NCBI RefSeq assembly: GCF_010614805.1
Contig: NZ_JAAFZC010000001.1
Location: 124,001 to 188,000 of the forward strand
Origin: Pseudooceanicola aestuarii
GTDB taxonomy: Bacteria; Pseudomonadota; Alphaproteobacteria; Rhodobacterales; Rhodobacteraceae
DNA length: 64,000 nt
Reading direction: 5' to 3'
Shown here: positions 52,294 through 60,504 of the stretch, one piece after another
Layout: each line of letters begins with the position of its first letter
How positions within the stretch are numbered: position 1 is the stretch's first letter
Program-made: the position numbers and the translations under genes
Notes under the pieces: generated by a model
What the model was told of the DNA's origin: nothing
What the model saw: only the letters and a program-made list of their open reading frames with translations
Databases searched by the model: none

Positions 52294-52719
52294 TCAGTCG
52301 ACAATCGCCTTGACCAGCAGGCTGGCCGCCGCGACCAGATAGATGTCGGAGCCGTCGATCACGTAATTTTCCCCGCGCGCGGGGCGCGGCAGGCCACGGC
52401 GTTGCCAATCATTGATCACGACCACCTTGTCCTGGCTGACCCGCGATCCCACTGAATGACGATGCGTGACGCGCGCCTTGGCCGCGCGGCTGTCACGATT
52501 GTCGCGGGCATCGCGGCGGTCCTGGCTTCGCTCGGCACCGCGCTGGTGGCCACGGTCCTGCTTTTGGTCCTTTTCGCGATCGACCTTCACCACGACGACA
52601 TCGTTGTCGCCGCGCCGGTCGTTCCGGTCATGGCGATCTGCGGCCGTTGCCGGCAGTGCCACCGAAAGGGTCATGGCTGCGGTCAGGCCGCCAAGGATGA
52701 GTGTACGCATGGGTCGCAT
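52294..52719 (-). CDS. RcnB-family periplasmic protein
   Basis: This is a 141-residue exported protein. The signal peptide runs to about residue 27 (ALPATAA). The middle is a highly charged Arg/Asp/His/Gln stretch (residues 28-85) with HDRNDRRGDND and RGHQRGAERSQDRRDARDNRDS. The C-terminus WQRRGLPRPARGENYVIDGSDIYLVAAASLLVKAIVD matches the RcnB family, whose E. coli member helps nickel/cobalt homeostasis. The His/Asp-rich part could bind metal. AGGAG stands 7 bases before ATG 52719; ATG 52710 is an alternative. Confidence 0.85.
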   Translation of the reverse strand: MRPMRTLILGGLTAAMTLSVALPATAADRHDRNDRRGDNDVVVVKVDREKDQKQDRGHQRGAERSQDRRDARDNRDSRAAKARVTHRHSVGSRVSQDKVVVINDWQRRGLPRPARGENYVIDGSDIYLVAAASLLVKAIVD

Positions 52720-52866
52720 GTAGGGTCTCCTGCTGTCGTGATCGGCCCGGTTCGGCGCCGTTACAGGAGTGATACGCTGACCCGCCAACCTTCCGTCGCC
52801 CGATATCGCGGAAAACCGCCAGACCGCCGCGTGTCACCGGCCTCGCGTCCCATGTCAGCCATGCAA

Positions 52867-52892
52867 AAGGGCCGGTATTCCCCCCGGCCCTT
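52867..52892 (-). terminator. Rho-independent terminator of the nitroreductase gene
   Basis: On the minus strand, the stem AAGGGCCGG / CCGGCCCTT (9 bp, 8-base loop) is followed by TTGCAT, extending the T-run to four. It lies 25 bp after the nitroreductase stop. Confidence 0.85.
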
Positions 52893-52917
52893 GCGGATTT
52901 CGCAGCCCTGCTGGTGT

Positions 52918-53643
52918 TCAACCCGCCTGGCTTTCGCCTTGGCCCGGGCGGCGGCCCATGCCCTGCGCATCGAAGCCTTGGAAACTGGTGATCTCCGACA
53001 TCGGGCGGCGGACGCTTTTGACGTCATTGGCGGGGAATTCGGCGTCCGGCCAGCCCAGGGCGACACAGGTCAGGATCACCTGGTCCTCCGGGATCTCGGC
53101 GCATTCTCGGACCACCGGGGATTGCATGATCCCCTGCCCGTTGATCACCGCGCCCAGCCCCCGCGACCAGGCCGCCAGTACCAGCCCATAGGTCGCGGCC
53201 CCGGCATCGAAGATGCCGATGGGGCCGTGGTCTTCCAGCGCGCGGTCGTAGGTCACGACGACCGAAACCGGCGCGTCGAACTGGCGAAAGCCGCGCATCA
53301 CCCAATCCTGCCGACGCTCCGCATCCTCCCGCGCGATGCCCATCGCCGCGAACAGCTGCTTGGCGATATCCACCTGCCGGTCGCGATGCACGCCCTCGTA
53401 TTTGCCATGGGCCGGGATCTCCCGGCTGGGCGGCACACCGGCCAGCATCCGTTCGGTATTGCCCTTGCGCACCCGCTCCAGCACCTCACCGGAGAGGACG
53501 TGGAAATTCCACGGCTGCGTGTTCATCGAGGATGGAGCACAGCCCGCAAGCTCCAGAACCTCTTCCAGCAGGGCGCGCGGCACCGGCTTGTCAGAATAGC
53601 CGCGAATGCTGCGCCGGTCGCGCATCGCCTGTTCGATATCCAT
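52918..53643 (-). CDS. Nitroreductase family protein
   Basis: This 241-residue FMN-dependent NAD(P)H oxidoreductase opens MDIEQAMRDRRSIRGYSDKPVPRALLEEVLELAGCAPSSMNTQPWNFHV, with the FMN-binding RRSIR and SSMNTQPW motifs; the second FMN segment is AWSRGLGAVINGQG, and the end has LGWPDAEFPAND. Substrates in the family range from nitroaromatics to quinones. GAGGAG precedes ATG 53643. It lies 73 bp after the acyl-CoA ligase gene on the same strand, so the two may be co-transcribed. Confidence 0.92.
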   Translation of the reverse strand: MDIEQAMRDRRSIRGYSDKPVPRALLEEVLELAGCAPSSMNTQPWNFHVLSGEVLERVRKGNTERMLAGVPPSREIPAHGKYEGVHRDRQVDIAKQLFAAMGIAREDAERRQDWVMRGFRQFDAPVSVVVTYDRALEDHGPIGIFDAGAATYGLVLAAWSRGLGAVINGQGIMQSPVVRECAEIPEDQVILTCVALGWPDAEFPANDVKSVRRPMSEITSFQGFDAQGMGRRPGQGESQAG

Positions 53644-53716
53644 CTTCACTGCTCCTCGTGTCTCCGGGGTGGCCGCCTTCCGCGCGGCGCCCCCGCTCTC
53701 CCTCCGGTGGCGCGGA

Positions 53717-55396
53717 TCAGACGCCCTGCGTGGCCTTGACCTTTGCGTCTTCCTCGTCACGAAGCGCCCGGCGCGAAGCCTTCCCCACCACGGTGCGCGG
53801 CAGGTCGGTGCGGAATTCCAGGTGGCGCGGGATCTCGTGCCGGCCCAGCTTGTCGGCCAGGAATGCCTGCATCTCCTCCAGCGTGAAGGCCTCCGCCCCG
53901 GGGTTCAAAACCACAAAGGCCTTGGCGCTTTCGCCGCGGTAATCGTCCGGCACGCCGATTACCATCGCTTCCAGCACGGCGGGGTGCTGGTGGATCGCGT
54001 TTTCGATCGTCAACGGATAGACATTGAAACCGCCCGACAGGATCAGGTCCTTCTTGCGGTCCACGACGAAGAACCAGCCGTCCGCATCCATGTAGCCGAT
54101 GTCGCCGGTCAGCAGATAGCCGTCGGGCGTGTAGCAGGCGGCGTTTTCCTCGGCACTGCGGTTCCAGTAGCCCGACGTCACGTTCGGCCCCCTGACCGCC
54201 ATTTCCCCGGCTTCGCCCACCGGCAGGTCGCGCGACGGGTCGTCCACATCGACGATCTTCAGATCCAGCCCACAGGTCGGGATCCCGATGGAGCCCAGCT
54301 TGTCCTCCGGCATGTTGGCCGGCACCGTGGTGCCCGCCGCGGCGGTTTCGGTCATGCCCCAGCCGCCGCGCAGTTTCAGCCCGGTCAGCCGTTCCACCCG
54401 CAGGAAGACCTCGGAGGGCAGCGGCGCGCCGCCCGACCCGATATAGGACAGGCTGGACAGGTCTCGATCCTCTACCCCGGGGGTGCCCAGAATGGCGATC
54501 CAGCCGGTCGGAACCGAGGTCAGATATTCGATCTTGAATTTCTCCACCTCCGCAACCGCGCGGGCGGCGTCAAAGCGCGGGCGCAGGTAGATGCTGCCGC
54601 CTTCCACCGCGCGTTTCAGCATCCCGGCGCAAAGGCCCATGATGTGGAACAGCGGCGAATAATACAGCCCCCGTGACCCCGGCACCGCCGAGGGCTCGCC
54701 GGTGAACGCCATGGTGTACATCTGCTGCGAGGCCGACAGGTTGCCTTGCGTCAGCATCGCCGCCTTGGGCACGCCCGTCGTGCCACCGGTATATTGCAAC
54801 AAGGCCAGATCGTCGGGCGTGACATCAGCGGCCGGTGCCATCGGCGCGTCGGACTGGCCGGCCAGCAGATCCTCCACCGGGTGCGCCCCTTCAGGGATCG
54901 GGCAGTCGCGCCCCTGCGCCGACACCGGATCGGGACAGAGGTAAAGCGTCGGGCAGGTGCCATCGGCCAGCAGCGGCAACAGCTTCTCGCTCAGCTCGGG
55001 GGTGGAGAGGGAAAATACCGCCGCCGCGCCGCTGTCGGTGATCTTGTGCGCCAGCTCTGCCGTGGCATCCAACGGAGACAGGTGGGTGACACTGGCCCCG
55101 ATCCACATCGCGCCCAGGAACAGCACCGGGTGCCAGGGACAATTGGGCAGGTGAAGGGCAATCCGGTCGCCCTTTTTCACCCCGGCGGCGGTCAGGGCGC
55201 GGGCAGCCTGACTGACCCGGCCATGCATCTGCGCATAGGTGATCTCCTCGCCGAAATATTCAACCATCAGGATCGGACCATGGGTCAGGAAACTTCCGTG
55301 GACACGTTGGGCGATGGTGTCCCGTTCGGGCACGAAATCGCGGGTCGCGCCGGGTGCGTACCAATCCTGCCAGGGCCGTTGAGGCGTCGCCGTCAT
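53717..55396 (-). CDS. AMP-dependent acyl-CoA synthetase/ligase
   Basis: This is a 559-residue ANL-superfamily enzyme. The ATP loop is YTGGTTGVPKAAMLTQGN, the adenylate motif GGWGMTETAAAGT, the hinge GYLLTGDIGYMDADGWFFVVDRKKDLI, and the C-terminal catalytic Lys lies in RTVVGKASRRAL. It activates a carboxylic acid as its CoA thioester; the family layout resembles long-chain or aryl-type ligases, and the acid is unknown. The start ATG 55396 follows GGAAGGA. A near-perfect 21 bp palindrome lies about 190 bp upstream (55583-55603). Confidence 0.9.
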   Translation of the reverse strand: MTATPQRPWQDWYAPGATRDFVPERDTIAQRVHGSFLTHGPILMVEYFGEEITYAQMHGRVSQAARALTAAGVKKGDRIALHLPNCPWHPVLFLGAMWIGASVTHLSPLDATAELAHKITDSGAAAVFSLSTPELSEKLLPLLADGTCPTLYLCPDPVSAQGRDCPIPEGAHPVEDLLAGQSDAPMAPAADVTPDDLALLQYTGGTTGVPKAAMLTQGNLSASQQMYTMAFTGEPSAVPGSRGLYYSPLFHIMGLCAGMLKRAVEGGSIYLRPRFDAARAVAEVEKFKIEYLTSVPTGWIAILGTPGVEDRDLSSLSYIGSGGAPLPSEVFLRVERLTGLKLRGGWGMTETAAAGTTVPANMPEDKLGSIGIPTCGLDLKIVDVDDPSRDLPVGEAGEMAVRGPNVTSGYWNRSAEENAACYTPDGYLLTGDIGYMDADGWFFVVDRKKDLILSGGFNVYPLTIENAIHQHPAVLEAMVIGVPDDYRGESAKAFVVLNPGAEAFTLEEMQAFLADKLGRHEIPRHLEFRTDLPRTVVGKASRRALRDEEDAKVKATQGV

Positions 55397-55713
55397 GCGG
55401 TGTCCTTCCATGTTCGGCGCGCCGGGGCGCCGGGGCGGCCACGCGGGCCGCATCGTTTCGATCGGGGAAGGTCTGACCACGCCGCCTGTCCCACCGCGAC
55501 GGCCGGGCGGCCCGTCCGCAGGGTCAGACGGCGGCGCAGGACCGGCGATCCGTTGGTGGTCAAGGCTTCCCTCCCTGCGCTACGGTTCCGCAATGCAGAA
55601 CCGATTTTCGCGCAAGCCCAAGCTATGACATGCGCAAACCGGGCGTCAACACGAATTGACCCGCGAGTAGAATTCCGCGCCGCACGCAACGGCCGCGCCG
55701 CGCCCGGCTGCCG
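55397..55713. other. Intergenic region upstream of the acyl-CoA ligase
   Basis: This 317 bp region has no convincing gene. It separates the CoxL-like gene (ending at 55714) from the ligase start. Its main feature is the palindrome at 55583-55603, next to an AT-richer stretch (GATTTTCG; CAAGCTATGACATG). Confidence 0.6.
55583..55603. promoter_or_regulatory. 21 bp palindrome, candidate operator
   Basis: CGGTTC-C-GCA-A-TGC-A-GAACCG is symmetric except for one C/A pair and the centre. The inner TTCCGCAATGCAGAA recalls IclR-type operators (TTCCGC-type half-sites) that control aromatic-acid genes. It lies upstream of the acyl-CoA ligase gene. No IclR gene is in the window, so the regulator is unknown. 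Confidence 0.55.
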
Positions 55714-58041
55714 CTAGCACCCTTGCTCGGCCTGATGGGATCCGGCAGCCTGTAGCGCGGCCCAGATCCGGTCCGGCGTGGCCGGCATGGCAAAATCGCG
55801 CACGCCCGCGCTGGCCAGCGCGTCGTTGACAGCACTCATCCCGGCGGCCAGCCCGCCGACCGATCCGGCCTCCCCCACACCTTTGACCCCCAGGGGGTTG
55901 CCGGGCGTGGGCACCTGATGAAAGGCACAGTCGAAATTGGGAAAATCCTCGGCGCGCGGCATGGCGTAATCCATGAATGACCCGGTGATCAGCTGCGCGT
56001 CATCGCGGGAATAGGCCAATTGCTCCATGAAGATCTGGCCCAGGGCCTGGCCGACACCGCCGTGGATCTGGCCCCTGGCCAACTGCGGGTTCAGCACGCG
56101 GCCGATATCCTCCACCGCGTGATAGGCGGCGATTTCACAGCGGCCGGTTTCGGGGTCGATCTCCACTTCGCAAACATGGCACCCGTTGGGGAAGGTCGGC
56201 GCCGGGTTGCGGAACCGGCCTTTGCCGCGCAACGCCCCGCCCGCCGCATGGGCCCGCCGGGCGATGTCCTCCAGCGACAGATGGCGGTTGGTGCCAGCCA
56301 GGTGAAAGCCACCATCGCGATAAGTGATCTGCGCCTCCGCCGCGTCCAGCGCTCGGGCCGCGAGACGCCGGCCCTGCGCCACCAGGTCGCGCGCGGCATC
56401 CAGCGTGGCCGAGCCACCCTTGACCATCGCGCCAGAGCCGCCCATGCCCGCGCCCTGCTCCATGACATCGGTATCGCCCTGGACATGATCCAGCCGGTCA
56501 GGGGCAATCTGCAACGCCTCGGCGGCCAGGTCGATCAACGTGCTGGGGATCCCCTGCCCCGCAGAAAACGATCCGGCAGCAAGGGTCAGCCGCCCGTCGG
56601 GCCCGGCGATCAGGTCGGTCACGTCTTCGGCCGGTTTGCCATAAAGACTGCCGGCCGTCTCGATGCACAGCGCCACGCCCAGGCCGCGCAGGCGCCCGCG
56701 CTGCGCCGCCTCTGCCCGCCGCGCGGCAAAGCCCGCGACATCGCCCTGCGCGATCCCCGTATCCAGCACCTGTTCGAAGGCGCCACAGTCGTAGTCGTAC
56801 CAGAATGGCGAGGTCCAGGGCATCTGATCCGCCCCGATCAGGTTGCGCCGGCGCAGCGCGACGGGGTCCATCCCAAGCTGTCGCGCGGCCCGGTCGATCA
56901 ACTGCTCCACCGCGAATGTCGCCTCGGGACGGCCGGCGCCGCGATAGGCGGCGATGGGCACCGTGTTGGTCAGGTAGCCCTCCAGCCGGCCGGCGATCAG
57001 CGGGGTGCGGTACATCCCCGCCACGCCGCCGAAATTGTTCATCATCGACAGGGAGCGACCGGTATAATAGGCGCCCATGTTCTGCGTCAGGGCAAAGCTC
57101 ATGGCAAGGAAATCGCCCTCCTCCGACAGACCCAACCGAGCCTCCACCTCGACATCGCGCCCGGCCTCGGAGGTCAGGAAATCCTCTCCCCGGTCGGCCC
57201 GCCACCGCACCGCCCGATCCAACCGTCGCGCGGCCCAGAAGATCAGCATCTCCTCCCGCAGCGGCCCGCCCTTCATGCCGAAGGAACCGCCGACATCAGG
57301 CGCCACCACCCGCAGATCCGCCACGGGCAGGTCAAAGGCATCGGCCAGCGTACCGCGCAGCGCCTGCGGGTTCTGGTGGCTAAGGTACAGCGTCATGCGC
57401 CCATCCGCCTCCGGGCGCGCCAGCGCCGCGCGTGGCTCCAGCGCGACGGCGGTGACGCGGGAGACCGGTGTGACCATGCGCAGCTGGTGCGGCGCGGCGT
57501 CGATGGCGCGGATCACAGCGTCCCAATCGCCGCGCCCCCATTGCGCCGCCAGGTTGCCGGGGCAATTGTCATCGACCAGCGGCGCGCCCGTGGCCCGCGC
57601 CTCTGCCAGGGCGGCGACGGCGGGCAGATCCTCGAAATCCACCGCCACCGCCTCTGCCCCGTCCTGCGCGGCGGCGGCGGTGGCTGCCAGGACAAGGGCC
57701 ACCGGCTCCCCCGCGTGGCGCACCCTGTCCGCGACCAGCAGCGGCCGTGGGGTGACCGGCCAATCGCGCCCGTCCGGCCCCGTCAGCTGCGCATCGGCCT
57801 GTACCGGGCCGATGCCGTCGGCGGCCAGGTCTTCGGCTGTCAGCACCTGGATGACACCAGGGGTGGCGCGGGCTTCCGACAGATCGATCCCGGTGATCCG
57901 TGCCGCTGCGTGCGGGGACCGGACAAAGACGGCGTGCAACGCGCCTTCCCCGATGGGTCCGTTGGCGATGTCATCGGTGAAGCGCCCCGCACCGGTCACC
58001 AGCCGTGCGTCCTCCACCCGTCCGCTGCGTTTCGCTGCCAT
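55714..58041 (-). CDS. Form II CoxL-like molybdopterin hydroxylase large subunit
   Basis: This 775-residue protein belongs to the xanthine dehydrogenase / aldehyde oxidase / CO dehydrogenase large-subunit family. The active-site loop reads AYRGAGR (residues 365-371), the form II CoxL pattern, and not the AYxCSFR of true CO dehydrogenase. The catalytic Glu is in LGVKGVGEAGSVGG near the C-terminus; APDVGGSFGMKGG and GMGGSGAMVKGG are Mo-pterin-binding segments. Normally such enzymes need 2Fe-2S small and FAD medium subunits; neither is adjacent here. The start ATG 58041 follows AAGGGGA; an open frame continues upstream but runs into the TRAP gene and is not coding. Confidence 0.9.
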   Translation of the reverse strand: MAAKRSGRVEDARLVTGAGRFTDDIANGPIGEGALHAVFVRSPHAAARITGIDLSEARATPGVIQVLTAEDLAADGIGPVQADAQLTGPDGRDWPVTPRPLLVADRVRHAGEPVALVLAATAAAAQDGAEAVAVDFEDLPAVAALAEARATGAPLVDDNCPGNLAAQWGRGDWDAVIRAIDAAPHQLRMVTPVSRVTAVALEPRAALARPEADGRMTLYLSHQNPQALRGTLADAFDLPVADLRVVAPDVGGSFGMKGGPLREEMLIFWAARRLDRAVRWRADRGEDFLTSEAGRDVEVEARLGLSEEGDFLAMSFALTQNMGAYYTGRSLSMMNNFGGVAGMYRTPLIAGRLEGYLTNTVPIAAYRGAGRPEATFAVEQLIDRAARQLGMDPVALRRRNLIGADQMPWTSPFWYDYDCGAFEQVLDTGIAQGDVAGFAARRAEAAQRGRLRGLGVALCIETAGSLYGKPAEDVTDLIAGPDGRLTLAAGSFSAGQGIPSTLIDLAAEALQIAPDRLDHVQGDTDVMEQGAGMGGSGAMVKGGSATLDAARDLVAQGRRLAARALDAAEAQITYRDGGFHLAGTNRHLSLEDIARRAHAAGGALRGKGRFRNPAPTFPNGCHVCEVEIDPETGRCEIAAYHAVEDIGRVLNPQLARGQIHGGVGQALGQIFMEQLAYSRDDAQLITGSFMDYAMPRAEDFPNFDCAFHQVPTPGNPLGVKGVGEAGSVGGLAAGMSAVNDALASAGVRDFAMPATPDRIWAALQAAGSHQAEQGC

Positions 58042-58195
58042 GGTCTGTCCCCTTGGTCCTGTGCCAGGGGCAGGGTAATGCGACTTGGCGACAGGGGAAA
58101 TGCGAGAATTGCGGCGATACGAATAGGGATCGGGACGGGGTGACCAATGATCATTCCTGCACATAGGCGCGCAGATGCAGCCAGTTATCCCCAGA

Positions 58196-58209
58196 ATTCG
58201 GCACCGAAT
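58196..58209. promoter_or_regulatory. 14 bp perfect palindrome before CoxL-like gene
   Basis: ATTCGG-CA-CCGAAT, followed by AATAATACC, lies 155 bp before the CoxL-like start in an AT-richer island. It is a candidate regulator site; no matching regulator is known to me. Confidence 0.4.
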
Positions 58210-58407
58210 AATACCTTTTCCGACATTTCGTGGATAACCTCGCCCAAACTGCGCCGGGACCGCCCGACGCCAGCGGGCCGGCCCGGCCAAATCAACGGCT
58301 TGGCCGCCGAAGTTGAGATGCCGGGCCGAGCGACCCCAGCCTTCCCCCAGGGCAAAAGCCACGCGACACCAACTGGTTGCGTGCCAAACTTCACCCAGAA
58401 ATGCGAA

Positions 58408-58434
58408 CCGCCCGCCGCAGGATGCGACGGGCGG
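58408..58434 (-). terminator. Terminator hairpin of the TRAP operon
   Basis: On the minus strand, CCGCCCGTCGCA and TGCGGCGGGCGG pair over 12 bp with one G-U type mismatch and a TCC loop, 24 bp after the dctM stop. The tail is TTCGCATTTCTG, moderately T-rich. Confidence 0.75.
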
Positions 58435-58457
58435 GACGTTTCGGCGATGTCCTGCGG

Positions 58458-59774
58458 CTACCTGCCGTAGAACATGTCCGGCAGATACAGCGCGATCCCC
58501 GGGATCAGGATGATCAGGACCACCCCCAGCAAGGTCACCAGCACATAGGGCACGACCGAGCTGTAGATGTCCCCCATGGAAACATCCGGTGGCGCCACAC
58601 CCTTGAGGTAGAACAGGTTGAACCCGAAGGGCGGGGTCATGTAGCCGACCTCCATCATGATGATGAACAGGATGCCGAACCAGATCGGGTCGAAACCCGA
58701 AGCCTGAACCACCGGCAGGAACACCGGCAGGGTGATCAGCATGATGCCCACCGGGTCCAGCACCATCCCGAAGACGAACAGGATCAGCAGCATGAAGGCC
58801 AGCGCCCCCCATTTGCCACCGGGGATGAAGCCCATCAGGTTCTGGATCAGGCTTTGCGCGCCCAGGGCCGTATAGGCGGTGGAGAACGCATGCGCCGCGA
58901 ACAGGATCCAGATGATCAGCGCGGTCAGCTTCAGCGTCGCAAGCGCCGCATCGCTGATCACCCCCCAGGACAGCTGACGGTTCACCAGCGTGGCGAACAT
59001 CGCACCGAAGACGCCGATGGCCGCAGCCTCCGTCGGAGTGGCAAAGCCGCCGAAGATGGCCCCCAGCACGATGACCACGATCATGATCGGCAGGATCACG
59101 GCCTTGAGAGAGGCGAACTTGACGCTCCAGCCGGCGCGCTCTTCCTTGGGCAAGGCCGGGCCCAGCTCGGGCTGGAACCAGCAGCGCACGCCGATATAGA
59201 CGGAGACCAGCGCGAAGAGCAGCAGCCCCGGACCGACACCGGCGGCGAACAAACGGCCCACCGAAACCTCGGTCAGCAGGGAATACAGCACCATCAGGAT
59301 CGACGGCGGGATCAGGATGCCCCAACCGCCGCCCGCGTTGATCGCCCCCAGCGCCAGCCGCTTGTCATAGCCGCGTTCCAGCATTTTGGGCAGCGCGATG
59401 GTGCCCATGGTCACGACGGCGGCGCCGGAAATCCCGGACATGGCGGCGAAGATCACGCAGATCAGCACGGTGCCGATCGCCAGCCCGCCGCGCAGCCCGC
59501 CCCACCAGACATGCATCATGTCATACAAGTCATTGGCGACGCCTGACTTTTCCAACAAGATCGCCATGTAGACGAAGAGTGGAATGGCCATCAGCGTCGG
59601 GTTTGACATGGATTCCCACATCTTCGAGGCCAGCAGATAGAATCCGATCGGACCCATCTCGAAGAACAGGAAAATGACGGAGACACCGCCCAGGACGAAG
59701 GCCAGCGGCGTGCCCATCAGCACGAAAACCAGCAGCGACCCGAAGAAAAGAATAGTCAGTAGTTCGACGCTCAT
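58458..59774 (-). CDS. dctM: TRAP transporter large permease
   Basis: This 438-residue membrane protein with about 12 helices is the ion-coupled channel subunit. Landmarks are VFVLMGTPLAFVLGGVSVIFL, AAMSGISGAAVVTMGTIALPKMLERGYDKRLALGAINAGGGWGILIPPS and VFGMVLDPVGIMLITLPVFLPV. Its start overlaps the end of dctQ by 4 bp. The TRAP system uses sodium or proton gradients to import organic acids captured by DctP. Confidence 0.95.
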   Translation of the reverse strand: MSVELLTILFFGSLLVFVLMGTPLAFVLGGVSVIFLFFEMGPIGFYLLASKMWESMSNPTLMAIPLFVYMAILLEKSGVANDLYDMMHVWWGGLRGGLAIGTVLICVIFAAMSGISGAAVVTMGTIALPKMLERGYDKRLALGAINAGGGWGILIPPSILMVLYSLLTEVSVGRLFAAGVGPGLLLFALVSVYIGVRCWFQPELGPALPKEERAGWSVKFASLKAVILPIMIVVIVLGAIFGGFATPTEAAAIGVFGAMFATLVNRQLSWGVISDAALATLKLTALIIWILFAAHAFSTAYTALGAQSLIQNLMGFIPGGKWGALAFMLLILFVFGMVLDPVGIMLITLPVFLPVVQASGFDPIWFGILFIIMMEVGYMTPPFGFNLFYLKGVAPPDVSMGDIYSSVVPYVLVTLLGVVLIILIPGIALYLPDMFYGR

Positions 59775-60340
59775 GCCTGGATGCTCCCGGTTTCGCTGTC
59801 AGTTGCATCTGCGGCCTGTACGCCGAATGTCGCCTCGTCCACGGGCAATCCCATCAGGATGCGCACATCGGCCCAAAGCCGCACCAAACCCTGCGCCAGC
59901 AGCAGCGCGGCGGCGATCGGGATGAACGCCTTGGTCGGCCAGAGGGGCGCTTTCCACACGGAATTCGACCGCTCCATATCGGAAATCGCTTCGTGTGCGA
60001 TGTCATAGCCCTGCCACAGCAGGACAAAGACGAACAATGCGAACAGCGGCCAGGTCACGATGTCGATCAGCGCCTTACGCTTGCGCGAAAACGACCCGTA
60101 GATGATGTCGACATTCACGTGCCCCCGTTCGGCCAGCAGATAGCCGCCGCCCAGGATCGCATAGACCCCAAAGATCAGCGTGGCCAGTTCGGCCGTCCAG
60201 ATCGCCGGTTGTCCGACGAGATACCGCATGACCACATCGGCCAGCAGCAGCGCAAAAATGATCAGAACCGCGAGGGAGATCCACCGTCCGATCCACCTGT
60301 TCAGGCTCGTGACCGCCCGAGCGAGCTTGAGCATACCCAT
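59771..60340 (-). CDS. dctQ: TRAP transporter small permease
   Basis: This is a 189-residue four-helix membrane protein. The family pattern WIGRWISLAVLIIFALLLADVVMRYLVGQPAIWTAELATLIFGVYAILGGGYLLAERGHVNVDIIY is clear in the first half. It assists DctM. A 164 bp gap with a hairpin separates it from dctP upstream. Confidence 0.93.
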   Translation of the reverse strand: MGMLKLARAVTSLNRWIGRWISLAVLIIFALLLADVVMRYLVGQPAIWTAELATLIFGVYAILGGGYLLAERGHVNVDIIYGSFSRKRKALIDIVTWPLFALFVFVLLWQGYDIAHEAISDMERSNSVWKAPLWPTKAFIPIAAALLLAQGLVRLWADVRILMGLPVDEATFGVQAADATDSETGSIQA

Positions 60341-60447
60341 TCCCTTTTCGTGAGGCGCGACATCCGCGCCGGTGGCCTGTGCGTGCGGCGCGTGCCGCGC
60401 GCCGAAGGTCGGTTGCCGCGCCTGGTCTGGCGCTCGGCAAATGCGTC

Positions 60448-60477
60448 GGAACGGCGCGGTCCTCCCCGCGCCGTTCC
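60448..60477 (-). terminator. Intercistronic hairpin between dctP and dctQ
   Basis: A perfect 12 bp stem GGAACGGCGCGG / CCGCGCCGTTCC with a 6-base loop lies 27 bp after the dctP stop. Within one operon such hairpins often stabilise the upstream binding-protein mRNA or partly stop transcription, giving more binding protein than permease. Confidence 0.65.
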
Positions 60478-60504
60478 CCGTTTCAGATCAGCTTCGCCGC
60501 CCGA

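Larger units (their letters stand above)
58042..58457. other. Intergenic region between TRAP operon and CoxL-like gene
   Basis: This 416 bp region has no convincing gene. It contains the dctM terminator hairpin (58408-58434), a perfect ATTCGG-CA-CCGAAT palindrome (58196-58209) and AATGATCATT (58146-58155), about 105 bp before the CoxL-like start. These may be operator sites for that gene. Confidence 0.6.

Noticed and set aside
58042..59325. Continuous open frame extending the CoxL-like protein upstream to about 1200 residues
   Set aside because: The added part overlaps dctM on the same strand in another frame and has no protein-like pattern; the family N-terminus and a Shine-Dalgarno site support the start at 58041.
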